DNA of 53,589 nucleotides from Bacteroidia bacterium. GTDB taxonomy: Bacteria > Bacteroidota > Bacteroidia > B-17B0 > Aurantibacillaceae. Position numbers and translations under genes: made by a program. The notes beneath the pieces were generated by a model. The model was not told where the DNA came from. It did no database searches and was given only the letters and a program-made list of their open reading frames with translations. The stretch lies in assembly GCA_021740825.1 (NCBI GenBank), contig JAIOZA010000021.1, positions 1 through 53,589 of the forward strand. The letters run 5' to 3'. Positions 18,178-26,240 of this stretch are shown here, piece after piece (the first letter of the stretch is position 1; each line of letters starts with the position of its first letter).

Positions 18178-18329
18178 TTTTCTGCGATAAAGGTCGTTAA
18201 ATCAAGCCTTTCGTGTGTCATAGAATTGTCATAACTTTATATTTAAATTAAGTCTAAATAAGGATAAGGCTTTAATCGTCTTGTAATTACATAAAGTTTT
18301 ACGTTACTTAGTTATAAATTTTAGTAATA

Positions 18330-20264
18330 ATGAAAACAATCACATCATTTGAACAATATAAGGCTGATTATAAAAAATCTATTGAAGATCCGGAAACATT
18401 TTGGACAGATATTGCCAATGATTTTTTGTGGAAACAAAAATGGACTAAAACGTTGGAGTGGAATTTTGATAGTCCAGAAGTAAAATGGTTTATAGATGGC
18501 AAGTTTAATATTACCGAAAACGCCATTGATAGGCATCTTGCAACCAAAGCTGACAAAACAGCTTTTATTTGGGAGGCAAATGATGAGAACCATTTACCAA
18601 GAAAAATAACGTATCAAAATTTACATGATGAAGTTTGTAAAATTGCCAATACGTTAAAATCCTTAGGAATTAATAAAGGAGATAGAGTTTGCATTTATAT
18701 GCCAATGATTCCCGAAGCTGTTTTTGCTATGTTGGCTTGTGCCAGAATTGGGGCTGTGCATTCTGTTGTTTTTGCAGGATTTTCAGCTTCAGCATTAGCT
18801 GGCCGTATTCAAGATAGCGATTGTAAAATTGTATTAACGACAGATGGTGCTTATCGGGGCGCAAAAGATATTGTCATTAAGGCATTAGTGGATGAAGCCT
18901 TAGAAATTTGTCCAAGTGTGCAAAAGGTATTAGTTTATAAACACACTCACTCGGCAATTAATATAATAGAAGGCAGAGATGTTATTTGGCAAGACGTTGT
19001 TCCTAATGCATTAAGTGTTTGCGAAGCAGAACTAATGGATAGTGAAGATGTGCTTTTCATTTTATACACTTCTGGCTCTACGGGTAAACCAAAAGGTGTT
19101 GTGCATACGTGCGGAGGATATATGGTTTATACTTGTTATACCTTTCAAAATGTGTTTCAGATGGATTCATCCGTGTCTTCTCTCCCTGAGGGAGAGATGC
19201 CGAAGGCAGAGAGGGAACTATTTTGGTGCACAGCAGATGTAGGTTGGATTACCGGGCATTCATACATTGCATACGGACCATTATTAGCTGGGGCAAGCTC
19301 TATTTTATTTGAAGGTGTTCCTACATTTCCGGATGCAGGACGTTTTTGGAAAGTGATTGATAAACATAAAGTAACTCATTTTTATACAGCACCAACAGCT
19401 ATCAGAGCGTTAGAAGCACAAGGATTAGATTTTGTAAAGCCGTATAAGTTAGATACTTTAAAAGTTTTAGGAAGCGTTGGAGAGCCAATTAATGAAGAAG
19501 CTTGGCAATGGTATCACAAAAATATTGGAAAAGAAAAATGTCCAATTGTTGATACATGGTGGCAAACGGAAACCGGTGGCATTTTAATTTCATCCCTAGC
19601 AGGTGTTACGCCATCAAAGCCAAGCTTTGCAACTTTGCCAATGCCTGGCATTCAGCCCTTACTAGTGGATGAAAAAGGAAATGAAATTTTAGGAAATAAT
19701 GTAGAAGGTAATTTATGTATTAAATTTCCATGGCCATCTATGATTCGTACAACTTATGGAGATCATAATCGCTGTAAGCAGGAATATTTTTCAACCTATA
19801 AAGGATTGTATTTTACAGGTGATGGCTGCCGAAGAGATGAAAATGGGTTTTATAGAATTACAGGACGTGTAGATGATGTGATGAATATTTCGGGACACCG
19901 CATAGGAACTGCAGAAGTTGAAAGCGCTATTAATATGCATATTGATGTTGTTGAAAGTGCAGTGGTTGGTTATCCTCACGACATTAAAGGGCAAGGTATT
20001 TATGCATTTGTGATTGTTCCATCCACAACAAAAAATCATGACAGTTTACGACAAGAGATTATTGCAGAGGTTAATAAGATTATTGGGCCCATTGCTAAAC
20101 CCGATAAAATACAAATTGTAACTGGCTTGCCTAAAACCCGTAGTGGTAAAATTATGCGACGGATTTTACGCAAAGTAGCTGAGGGAGACGTTAGTGATTT
20201 AGGGGATACTTCGACGCTACTTGATCCATCAGTAGTTGATGAAATTGTAAATGGAAAAATATAG
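18330..20264 (+). CDS. acs: Acetyl-CoA synthetase with an in-frame palindromic insertion
   Basis: A 644-residue AMP-forming acetate-CoA ligase. It has the P-loop-like YTSGSTGKPKGVVHT (residues 246-260), the acetate-pocket region WCTADVGWITGHSY, WWQTETGG, the hinge segment ITGRVDDVMNISGHR and the regulated C-terminal lysine in PKTRSGKIMRRILRK. Between VF276 and F298 it carries about 14 more residues than usual (here QMDSSVSSLPEGEMPKAEREL; related enzymes have about 7). The DNA for this stretch is the double hairpin at 19177-19217. The insertion is in frame, and the rest of the enzyme looks intact. The gene is monocistronic and ends convergently with the epimerase gene. Confidence 0.96.
   Translation: MKTITSFEQYKADYKKSIEDPETFWTDIANDFLWKQKWTKTLEWNFDSPEVKWFIDGKFNITENAIDRHLATKADKTAFIWEANDENHLPRKITYQNLHDEVCKIANTLKSLGINKGDRVCIYMPMIPEAVFAMLACARIGAVHSVVFAGFSASALAGRIQDSDCKIVLTTDGAYRGAKDIVIKALVDEALEICPSVQKVLVYKHTHSAINIIEGRDVIWQDVVPNALSVCEAELMDSEDVLFILYTSGSTGKPKGVVHTCGGYMVYTCYTFQNVFQMDSSVSSLPEGEMPKAERELFWCTADVGWITGHSYIAYGPLLAGASSILFEGVPTFPDAGRFWKVIDKHKVTHFYTAPTAIRALEAQGLDFVKPYKLDTLKVLGSVGEPINEEAWQWYHKNIGKEKCPIVDTWWQTETGGILISSLAGVTPSKPSFATLPMPGIQPLLVDEKGNEILGNNVEGNLCIKFPWPSMIRTTYGDHNRCKQEYFSTYKGLYFTGDGCRRDENGFYRITGRVDDVMNISGHRIGTAEVESAINMHIDVVESAVVGYPHDIKGQGIYAFVIVPSTTKNHDSLRQEIIAEVNKIIGPIAKPDKIQIVTGLPKTRSGKIMRRILRKVAEGDVSDLGDTSTLLDPSVVDEIVNGKI
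19177..19217 (+). repeat. Palindromic element inserted inside acs
   Basis: Two adjacent perfect hairpins: TCTCTCCC-TGA-GGGAGAGA (19179-19197) and TGCC-GAA-GGCA (19198-19208), followed by GAGAGGGAA (19209-19217). The element is more GC-rich than the gene around it and resembles dispersed intergenic repeats beginning with a CTCTCCC/GGGAGAG stem. It encodes the extra SSLPEGEMPKAERE segment of the protein. Confidence 0.75.
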
Positions 20265-20312
20265 CGCCAATTGATTTACTGTTACTTACTATTCTGTTTT
20301 TAAATGAAACCT

Positions 20313-21458
20313 CTACGATAAATTTTCCAGCATTTCTTCGCAAATAAATTCTGCTGCTTTTCCATCACCGTATATTTTAGGGAATTTCATGTTTGTTTTT
20401 GAAGTTAATGTTTTATATGCTTCCATAATTTTTCGCTCATCAGCATCTGCTATCATTGCGGCACCACATTCAACTAATTCCACCCATTCTGTTTCGGTGC
20501 GCAAAATCACGCATGGTTTTTCAAAATAAAAGGCTTCTTTTTGCACGCCGCCGCTATCGGTCATTACAATTTTACAATTTTTTTCAAGGGCAATCATTTC
20601 TAAAAACGAAACCGGAGGAATGATTTTAAAGTGCTTGCTTGCTTTCATTTTTTGATGAAGTTCAGCTTCTAAATTAAATTCTAATAATTTGGCTGTTCTA
20701 GGATGTAATGGTAATAAAACATCTAATTTATTTGCTTCACTAATTTTATATAACGCATTAAATAATGCATTTAATCTTGCTGGTTCATCAGTATTATTAT
20801 TGCGATGAATAGTTGCCAAAATAAAATTATTTTTATGTAAATTATTTTTGGAAATTATAGTTGTTTTTTCGTCAGCTACTTCTGAAAAATATAAACTATT
20901 ATCAAACATCACGTCACCACTATGATAAATCTTTGGATTATTCGCATTAAATGGTTTTTCATTTTTTGCTTTAAAACCTTCGTTTTGTAAATTTTGAAAG
21001 CCTGTTTTTGTTGGAGAAAATAATAAGGTAGAGACATGATCACACATGATTCTATTAATTTCTTCGGGCATGGCTTTATTAAATGATCGTAAACCAGCTT
21101 CAATATGAACCACGGGTACGTGAATTTTACTGGCAGCTATTGCTCCTGCCAATGTTGAATTTGTATCTCCATATAATACAATAGCACTTGGTATTTCTTG
21201 AAGTAAAATGTCCTCAATGCCAGCTATCATAGTGGCTGTTTGTTTTCCATGACTGCCACTTCCTACATTTAAATTATAGTTTGGTTCAGGAATTCCTAGT
21301 TCATCAAAAAATACTTGGCTCATGTTTTCGTCGTAGTGTTGACCAGTATGAACGATTATTTCTGTAATGGAATTTGAAAATTTATTTTTAATAGCTCTGC
21401 TTAACGCTGCCGCTTTAATAATCTGAGGCCTTGCACCAATAATTGTTACTATTTTCAT
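20313..21458 (-). CDS. wecB: Non-hydrolysing UDP-N-acetylglucosamine 2-epimerase
   Basis: A 381-residue, two-Rossmann-domain enzyme interconverting UDP-GlcNAc and UDP-ManNAc for surface polysaccharide. Landmarks are GARPQIIKAAALSRA at the N-terminus, TGQHYDENMSQVFFDELGI, the loop VLYGDTNSTLAGAIAA, HIEAGLRSF, PEEINR and the C-terminal TDSGGVQKEAFYF with LRTETEWVEL. Catalytic acidic and histidine residues of the family (Asp in GDTNS, Glu in PEEINR, His in HIEAG) are kept. No other polysaccharide genes are adjacent, so the end product is unknown. Converges with acs. Confidence 0.93.
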   Translation of the reverse strand: MKIVTIIGARPQIIKAAALSRAIKNKFSNSITEIIVHTGQHYDENMSQVFFDELGIPEPNYNLNVGSGSHGKQTATMIAGIEDILLQEIPSAIVLYGDTNSTLAGAIAASKIHVPVVHIEAGLRSFNKAMPEEINRIMCDHVSTLLFSPTKTGFQNLQNEGFKAKNEKPFNANNPKIYHSGDVMFDNSLYFSEVADEKTTIISKNNLHKNNFILATIHRNNNTDEPARLNALFNALYKISEANKLDVLLPLHPRTAKLLEFNLEAELHQKMKASKHFKIIPPVSFLEMIALEKNCKIVMTDSGGVQKEAFYFEKPCVILRTETEWVELVECGAAMIADADERKIMEAYKTLTSKTNMKFPKIYGDGKAAEFICEEMLENLS

Positions 21459-21496
21459 TATTCAATTTATTATTTCGAATTTACATTAAGTGTTTT

Positions 21497-22198
21497 TTAC
21501 AACATTCCTTCATCAGCAAAACTTAAGTAGGCTTGATCGCCAATTATTAAATGGTCTTGCAAGGTAATATCCATTAGCATTGCAGCCTCTTTTATTTTTT
21601 TAGTTAAGTTAATATCTTGCTGACTCGCTTTTAAATTTCCTGATGGATGATTATGAGCTAATATGATAGAACTAGCTAAACATTCGATGGCTGGTTTTAA
21701 AATTAAGCGAATATCCACAACAGTTCCGCTAATTCCTCCTCTACTAATACACTCTTTTTTAATCACACTATTGCTTCTACTCATATATAAAACCCAAAAT
21801 TCTTCATGCGGTAAATCGGATAATCTTGATTTTAAAACAGAGTAAGCATGTTTAGATGAGGATATAATTATTTTTTCTCCTAGCGATTCATCAGTGCGTC
21901 TTCTGCCAATTTCTAAGGCGGCTGCAATCGTTACTGCTTTTGCTTCACCAACCCCTTTATATTTTTTTAAATCGTTAAGTTGCAGTTTAGCTAGCTCATT
22001 AATAGAATTTTTATTTTCTTGCAAAATGCGCTGCGCTAATTGCACAGCGGTTTCATCTTTGCTTCCCGAACCAAGTAATATAGCCAATAATTCAGCGTCA
22101 GAAAGAGCTTGCCTACCTTTTGTCATCAACTTTTCTCGGGGCCTATCATCTTCGGCCCATGCTTTTATACTTAAATGTTTATTTGGAGATTCTTTCAA
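21497..22198 (-). CDS. radC: RadC-family JAMM domain protein
   Basis: A 233-residue protein with a helix-hairpin-helix-like N-terminal half (ALSDAELLAILLGSG, YKGVGEAKAVTIAAALE) and a C-terminal JAMM/MPN metal site, HNHPSGNLKASQQD. It starts at TTG (22198): the conserved opening LSIKAWAEDDRPREKL begins nine residues later and no ATG precedes it. Despite its name, the cellular role of RadC is unsettled. It is divergent from an MFS gene with 55 bp between start codons and 38 bp upstream of wecB on the same strand. Confidence 0.92.
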   Translation of the reverse strand: MKESPNKHLSIKAWAEDDRPREKLMTKGRQALSDAELLAILLGSGSKDETAVQLAQRILQENKNSINELAKLQLNDLKKYKGVGEAKAVTIAAALEIGRRRTDESLGEKIIISSSKHAYSVLKSRLSDLPHEEFWVLYMSRSNSVIKKECISRGGISGTVVDIRLILKPAIECLASSIILAHNHPSGNLKASQQDINLTKKIKEAAMLMDITLQDHLIIGDQAYLSFADEGML

Positions 22199-22239
22199 TA
22201 TGTTTTAAAATTAATGCTTTTTAATAAACTATAAAATAA

Positions 22240-22247
22240 TACTTTTG
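22240..22247 (+). promoter_or_regulatory. -7 promoter box of the MFS gene
   Basis: TACTTTTG, a perfect TAnnTTTG match, with a T-rich stretch (GCTTTTT) about 19 bp upstream at the -33 position. It ends 6 nt before the ATG at 22254, giving an almost leaderless mRNA, and it overlaps the upstream TTG codon at 22245, which argues against that TTG as the start. Confidence 0.5.
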
Positions 22248-22253
22248 CAAGAC

Positions 22254-23507
22254 ATGTCTTTTTCATCTTCACTCCAAATTTTAAAACATAAAGAATTTAG
22301 ACGGTTTGTTTTTGCTCGTTTTTTTTTAACACTAGCAATACAAATGCAAATGAGTACAGTTAGTTTGCAAATTTACTATGAGTATTCAAAAGAAGAAATT
22401 ATCTTGGGAATGATTGGACTTGCAGAGGCGTTGCCATTTATTGTAACTTCTTTTTTTTCGGGACACTTAGCAGATATTATTAGTAGAAAGAAGATTTTAT
22501 TAGTTGGTTCTATCGCCTTATTTCTTTGCTCTTTATTTTTATTTGGTTTTAGTAGCAACTTATTTATCTGGGTTCAAAGCTTTGGAATGTATGCGTTATT
22601 TGCAATTGTATTTGTGTTTGGCATTATCCGTTCATTTTTGGCGGTAAGCACTCATCCATTTATGAGCCAAATAATTCCAAGAGAATTATATACACAATCA
22701 GCTACATGGAATAGCACTGCTTGGCACATAGCATCTGTTTTGGGGCCTGTTATTGCAGGCTTAATGTATGGCTACAATCATTCATTTCATGCTAATTGGT
22801 GTTATGGTACTACATGTGTTTTATTTATTTGTGCTATTGTTTGTTTCGCATTAATCAAATCAAAACCAATTCCCGGAAAAACTAAAGAGGAATCTTTTTT
22901 TGAAAGCATGACCGTTGGAGTAAAATTTGTGTTTAAAAATAAGTTAGTGTTAAGTGCTTTATCTTTAGATTTATTTGCGGTTCTATTTGGCGGCGCAGTT
23001 GCCTTAATACCAGCATTTACTGATAAAGTTTTGCATTTAGGTCCCGAAGCATATGGCTTATTGAGAACGGCGCCAGCTATTGGTGCTGTATTAATGGCAT
23101 TTTACATGGCTGCAAATCCACCTACAAAAAAAGCAGGGATTAGTTTGCTGCTTGGTGTTGGAGCTTTTGGTTTATTTACCGTATTCTTTGCACTTTGTAC
23201 CAATTACTGGTTGGCCTTTTTAATGCTATTATTTACAGGAGCTTTTGATAATATTAGCGTTGTTATAAGACATAGTATTTTGCAACTGAGTACCCCAGAT
23301 GAAATGAGAGGTAGGGTTGCTGCTGTTAATAGTATATTTATTGGAAGTAGTAACGAAATTGGAGCATTCGAATCGGGAGTTGCTGCAAAATTATTAGGAT
23401 TAATTCCGTCGATTGCATTTGGTGGCGTAATGACTATTTTAGTTGTTTTAGGAGTTCATAAATTGAATCCTGAATTAAAAAACCTAGATATTTCAAAATT
23501 AGAATAA
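22254..23507 (+). CDS. MFS transporter (EntS/MFS_3-like)
   Basis: A 417-residue transporter with about 12 hydrophobic helices. The loop between helices 2 and 3 has the MFS-type GHLADIISRKKILLVG, and the C-terminal half contains ISVVIRHSILQLSTPDEMRGRVAAVN, typical of the enterobactin-exporter-like branch. Substrate cannot be told. The open frame extends three codons further to a TTG at 22245, but that codon is inside the -7 promoter box, so the ATG at 22254 is preferred. It ends 8 bp from the convergent CNNM gene. Confidence 0.88.
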   Translation: MSFSSSLQILKHKEFRRFVFARFFLTLAIQMQMSTVSLQIYYEYSKEEIILGMIGLAEALPFIVTSFFSGHLADIISRKKILLVGSIALFLCSLFLFGFSSNLFIWVQSFGMYALFAIVFVFGIIRSFLAVSTHPFMSQIIPRELYTQSATWNSTAWHIASVLGPVIAGLMYGYNHSFHANWCYGTTCVLFICAIVCFALIKSKPIPGKTKEESFFESMTVGVKFVFKNKLVLSALSLDLFAVLFGGAVALIPAFTDKVLHLGPEAYGLLRTAPAIGAVLMAFYMAANPPTKKAGISLLLGVGAFGLFTVFFALCTNYWLAFLMLLFTGAFDNISVVIRHSILQLSTPDEMRGRVAAVNSIFIGSSNEIGAFESGVAAKLLGLIPSIAFGGVMTILVVLGVHKLNPELKNLDISKLE

Positions 23508-23515
23508 TGCAATTA

Positions 23516-24811
23516 TTATTGCACCTTGTCGGTTTCTAAAACTCTCAATTTTACAGATTCAACGGTTTGTTTTTTGCGTTGCAAAATAGTGATTTCGTAA
23601 CCTCCATATTGTTTTTTTTCGTTAACACCAGGAATTCTGCCCCATAAAAAATTAATTAAGCCAGATACAGTTTCGTATTTTGGACTTTCAGGCAATGTCA
23701 TTGGTAAAGATTCATTCACGTCACTTATACTGCTATGTGCATTAACAAGATATTCTGTTTCGCTTTTCTTTTCAACTTTAGGATGCTCTTCATCATGTTC
23801 ATCTTGTATTTCTCCAACTAATTCCTCAATAATATCTTCCATTGTAACAACGCCAGATGTTGCGCCAAATTCATTAGTAACTATTGCCATTTGAATATGC
23901 AGTTTTTGAAAATCTCTTAATAGATTATTAACATGCATACTTTCGGGAATAAAATGCGCAGGACGCATGATGTCTCGGATAGTTTTAAATTTATTATCTA
24001 TCACAGCTTTTAACAAATCTTTTGAATGAACAATTCCAATAACGTTATCAATATCACCCAAATAAACAGGCAAGCGCGAGTACCCTTCATCAATTACTCG
24101 CTTCGTCATTTCATTTCTTCCTAATTCAACATCTAAAGCACTAATTTTATTTTGAGGAACCATAATTTGCTTTACCAAACGATCATCAAAATCAAATACG
24201 TTTTGTATTAACTCATTTTCACTTGGCTTAATCATTCCACCTTCTTCACTTTCGGTAAGAATTAATCTAAGTTCTTCCTCTGTATGAACATCGTCTTCGC
24301 CAACTTTTTTTATACCAATAATTCTTAAGATTAAATTTGATGTTTTATTTAGCAACCAAATAAACGGACTAAAAACCATGAAGAATAATCTCATTGGATA
24401 GCCAATAAACAAAATCATTTCTAATGGGTATTTTATTCCAAACATTTTGGGCACTTGTTCGCCAATTGTAATATGCAAAAATGTAATTAATGTAAATGCT
24501 AATGGAATAGTAACTAAATGCTCGTTTACTTGCAGATTAATATTTATAAAAAATTCCCTAACAATCTGGCTCATAACGTGCTCGCCAAAAGCCCCTAAAC
24601 CTAAGCTGGCTAAAGTGATTCCTAATTGAGTTGCAGATAAGTATGAATCTAAGTGCTGAATTAGCTGTTGCGCTATTTTAGCTCTCTTGCTGCCTTTTTG
24701 AACTAATAAATCAATTTGCGAGCCGCGCACTTTAACCAAAGCAAATTCAGCTGCAACAAAATAACCATTTAATAAAACCAATAATAAAGTAAGAAGAAGG
24801 TCTGAAATCAT
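23516..24811 (-). CDS. CNNM/CBS-domain membrane protein (hemolysin/CorC family)
   Basis: A 431-residue protein with an N-terminal CNNM (DUF21) membrane domain (LLTLLLVLLNGYFVAAEFALVKVR, four helices), a CBS pair (MVPQNKISALDVELG near residue 215; DIMRPAHFIPE near residue 280; MEDIIEELVGEIQDE) and a C-terminal CorC_HlyC domain. Members are linked to Mg2+ or Co2+ efflux or resistance. The frame is open to an ATG at 24841, but a perfect -7 box lies inside those ten codons, and the family usually begins at the residue encoded at 24811 (MISDLLL), so the shorter start is chosen. Overlapping neighbours: none; rodA ends 124 bp upstream. Confidence 0.92.
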   Translation of the reverse strand: MISDLLLTLLLVLLNGYFVAAEFALVKVRGSQIDLLVQKGSKRAKIAQQLIQHLDSYLSATQLGITLASLGLGAFGEHVMSQIVREFFININLQVNEHLVTIPLAFTLITFLHITIGEQVPKMFGIKYPLEMILFIGYPMRLFFMVFSPFIWLLNKTSNLILRIIGIKKVGEDDVHTEEELRLILTESEEGGMIKPSENELIQNVFDFDDRLVKQIMVPQNKISALDVELGRNEMTKRVIDEGYSRLPVYLGDIDNVIGIVHSKDLLKAVIDNKFKTIRDIMRPAHFIPESMHVNNLLRDFQKLHIQMAIVTNEFGATSGVVTMEDIIEELVGEIQDEHDEEHPKVEKKSETEYLVNAHSSISDVNESLPMTLPESPKYETVSGLINFLWGRIPGVNEKKQYGGYEITILQRKKQTVESVKLRVLETDKVQ

Positions 24812-24828
24812 ATAAAATAATACTTTAG

Positions 24829-24836
24829 CAAATATA
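24829..24836 (-). promoter_or_regulatory. -7 promoter box of the CNNM gene
   Basis: On the minus strand TATATTTG, a perfect TAnnTTTG match, ends 17 nt before the chosen ATG at 24811 and inside the longer alternative open frame. Confidence 0.45.
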
Positions 24837-24935
24837 GGCAATAGTATTGGTTATTAGAAAACCAATAAAAGTGGATGTTATTTTAATCAAAGCATCGTAA
24901 TTTTTCTAGAGTGCTTATTAATTATATTTGATCAG

Positions 24936-26240
24936 TTATCTTAAAATCACTAACCTATTTGCATCGAGCTTAACAAATATAAATAACAAAATTGTAAATG
25001 ACCAAAGCGAGGATCCACCGTAACTAAAAAAAGGTAATGGTATTCCTATTACAGGCATCAAGCCAATTGTCATACCAACATTTACTGCCACATGAAAAAA
25101 CAAAACGCAAGCCACTCCGTATCCATATATTCTGCTAAAAGGCGAGCGCTGTCGTTCGGCCATAAAAATTACCCTTAGTATCAAAAAAAGTTCTAACATA
25201 ATTACAGTGCTCGTTCCAACAAAGCCCCATTCTTCGCCTACTGTACAAAAAATAAAATCGGTGTCTTGCTCTGGCACAAAATCATATTTAGTTTGAGTGC
25301 CTTGTAAATATCCTTTTCCAAAAAAACCTCCCGAACCAATGGCAATTTTTGCTTGGTTTACATTATAGCCCTCTTTTTTTAAATTAACAGTGCCTCGCCC
25401 TAATAGCACATCAATTCTGATACGCTGATGATCTTCTAAGTGATCATAAACATAATTTGTTCCTAGTACTACAACACTTGCTGATACAAAAAAAACGGAT
25501 ACAAATATCAAATTTTTTCTAGAACGTTTAATAAATAGAAATGCCAGTAATCCAATTATTCCCAACGCAATAATTAATGTTTGCGATGCAAGTACCAGAG
25601 ATAATACAAATAATATGGCAGAAAATATTCCAGCTATTAAAAAGTTAACCGAAAGCCCTTCTCTATAGAGTGTAATAATAAAAGCAATAAATACGATAGC
25701 TAAACCAGTTTCATCTTGTAATATTTTTATAATGAGTAATGGCAACCCTAAAATAACAACTGCAATTATTGTGTTTCTATAATTTTTAAGCAAATCGGCT
25801 AGTTTATTTCTGCGCGTAGTTTGCACCTCTATATTTACATTACTTAAATATTTTGCTAATGCTAAATTGGTTGCAAACTTCATAAATTCGGCCGGTTGGA
25901 TACCAAAGGAACCAAATCTGAACCACGAGCGACTTCCTTTTACTTCTCTTCCCAAGTAAGGAACTGCGATGCAAGCTAGCAGCAAAAATGCATAAAAAAA
26001 ATACGCAAAAACGGTGTAAAATCCAGCGTCAATAATCAATATTAGTATAGCGATGAAAAAAGCGCTGCTAATCCAAATTAACTGCATCCCATATTTTTGA
26101 GAGGTGTCAAAAATATTTTGATGCTCTTCATTATAAACTGCGGCGTAAATATTTAGCCAGCCCATAAACACTAAAAGTGTATAGGTTAATACAGTAATGG
26201 TATCAATTCCATAAAATAAACTATGTTCTTGTTTTCTCAA
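24936..26240 (-). CDS. rodA: RodA, SEDS-family peptidoglycan glycosyltransferase
   Basis: A 434-residue membrane protein with about ten helices. SEDS landmarks are present: GSRSWFRFGSFGIQPAEFMKF (residues 111-131; lipid II/PBP2 contact region), LPLLIIKILQDETGLAIVF with the catalytic Asp in QDETG, the large extracellular loop with AIGSGGFFGKGYLQGTQTK and FVPEQDTDFIF, and the C-terminal GIPLPFFSYGGSSLW. It polymerises glycan strands during side-wall growth with PBP2. Its start overlaps the PBP2 stop by 4 bp, and it is the last gene of the mreBCD-mrdA-rodA operon. Confidence 0.96.
   Translation of the reverse strand: MRKQEHSLFYGIDTITVLTYTLLVFMGWLNIYAAVYNEEHQNIFDTSQKYGMQLIWISSAFFIAILILIIDAGFYTVFAYFFYAFLLLACIAVPYLGREVKGSRSWFRFGSFGIQPAEFMKFATNLALAKYLSNVNIEVQTTRRNKLADLLKNYRNTIIAVVILGLPLLIIKILQDETGLAIVFIAFIITLYREGLSVNFLIAGIFSAILFVLSLVLASQTLIIALGIIGLLAFLFIKRSRKNLIFVSVFFVSASVVVLGTNYVYDHLEDHQRIRIDVLLGRGTVNLKKEGYNVNQAKIAIGSGGFFGKGYLQGTQTKYDFVPEQDTDFIFCTVGEEWGFVGTSTVIMLELFLILRVIFMAERQRSPFSRIYGYGVACVLFFHVAVNVGMTIGLMPVIGIPLPFFSYGGSSLWSFTILLFIFVKLDANRLVILR

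Noticed and set aside
19150-19220. Possible frameshift or assembly error in acs
   Set aside because: The odd peptide stretch is flanked on both sides by conserved motifs in the same frame, and the DNA there forms clean hairpins, which fits an in-frame repeat better than an error.
21894-22208. 104-codon plus-strand open frame opposite radC
   Set aside because: Antisense to the conserved RadC coding region and overlapping the divergent promoter area; no support as a gene.
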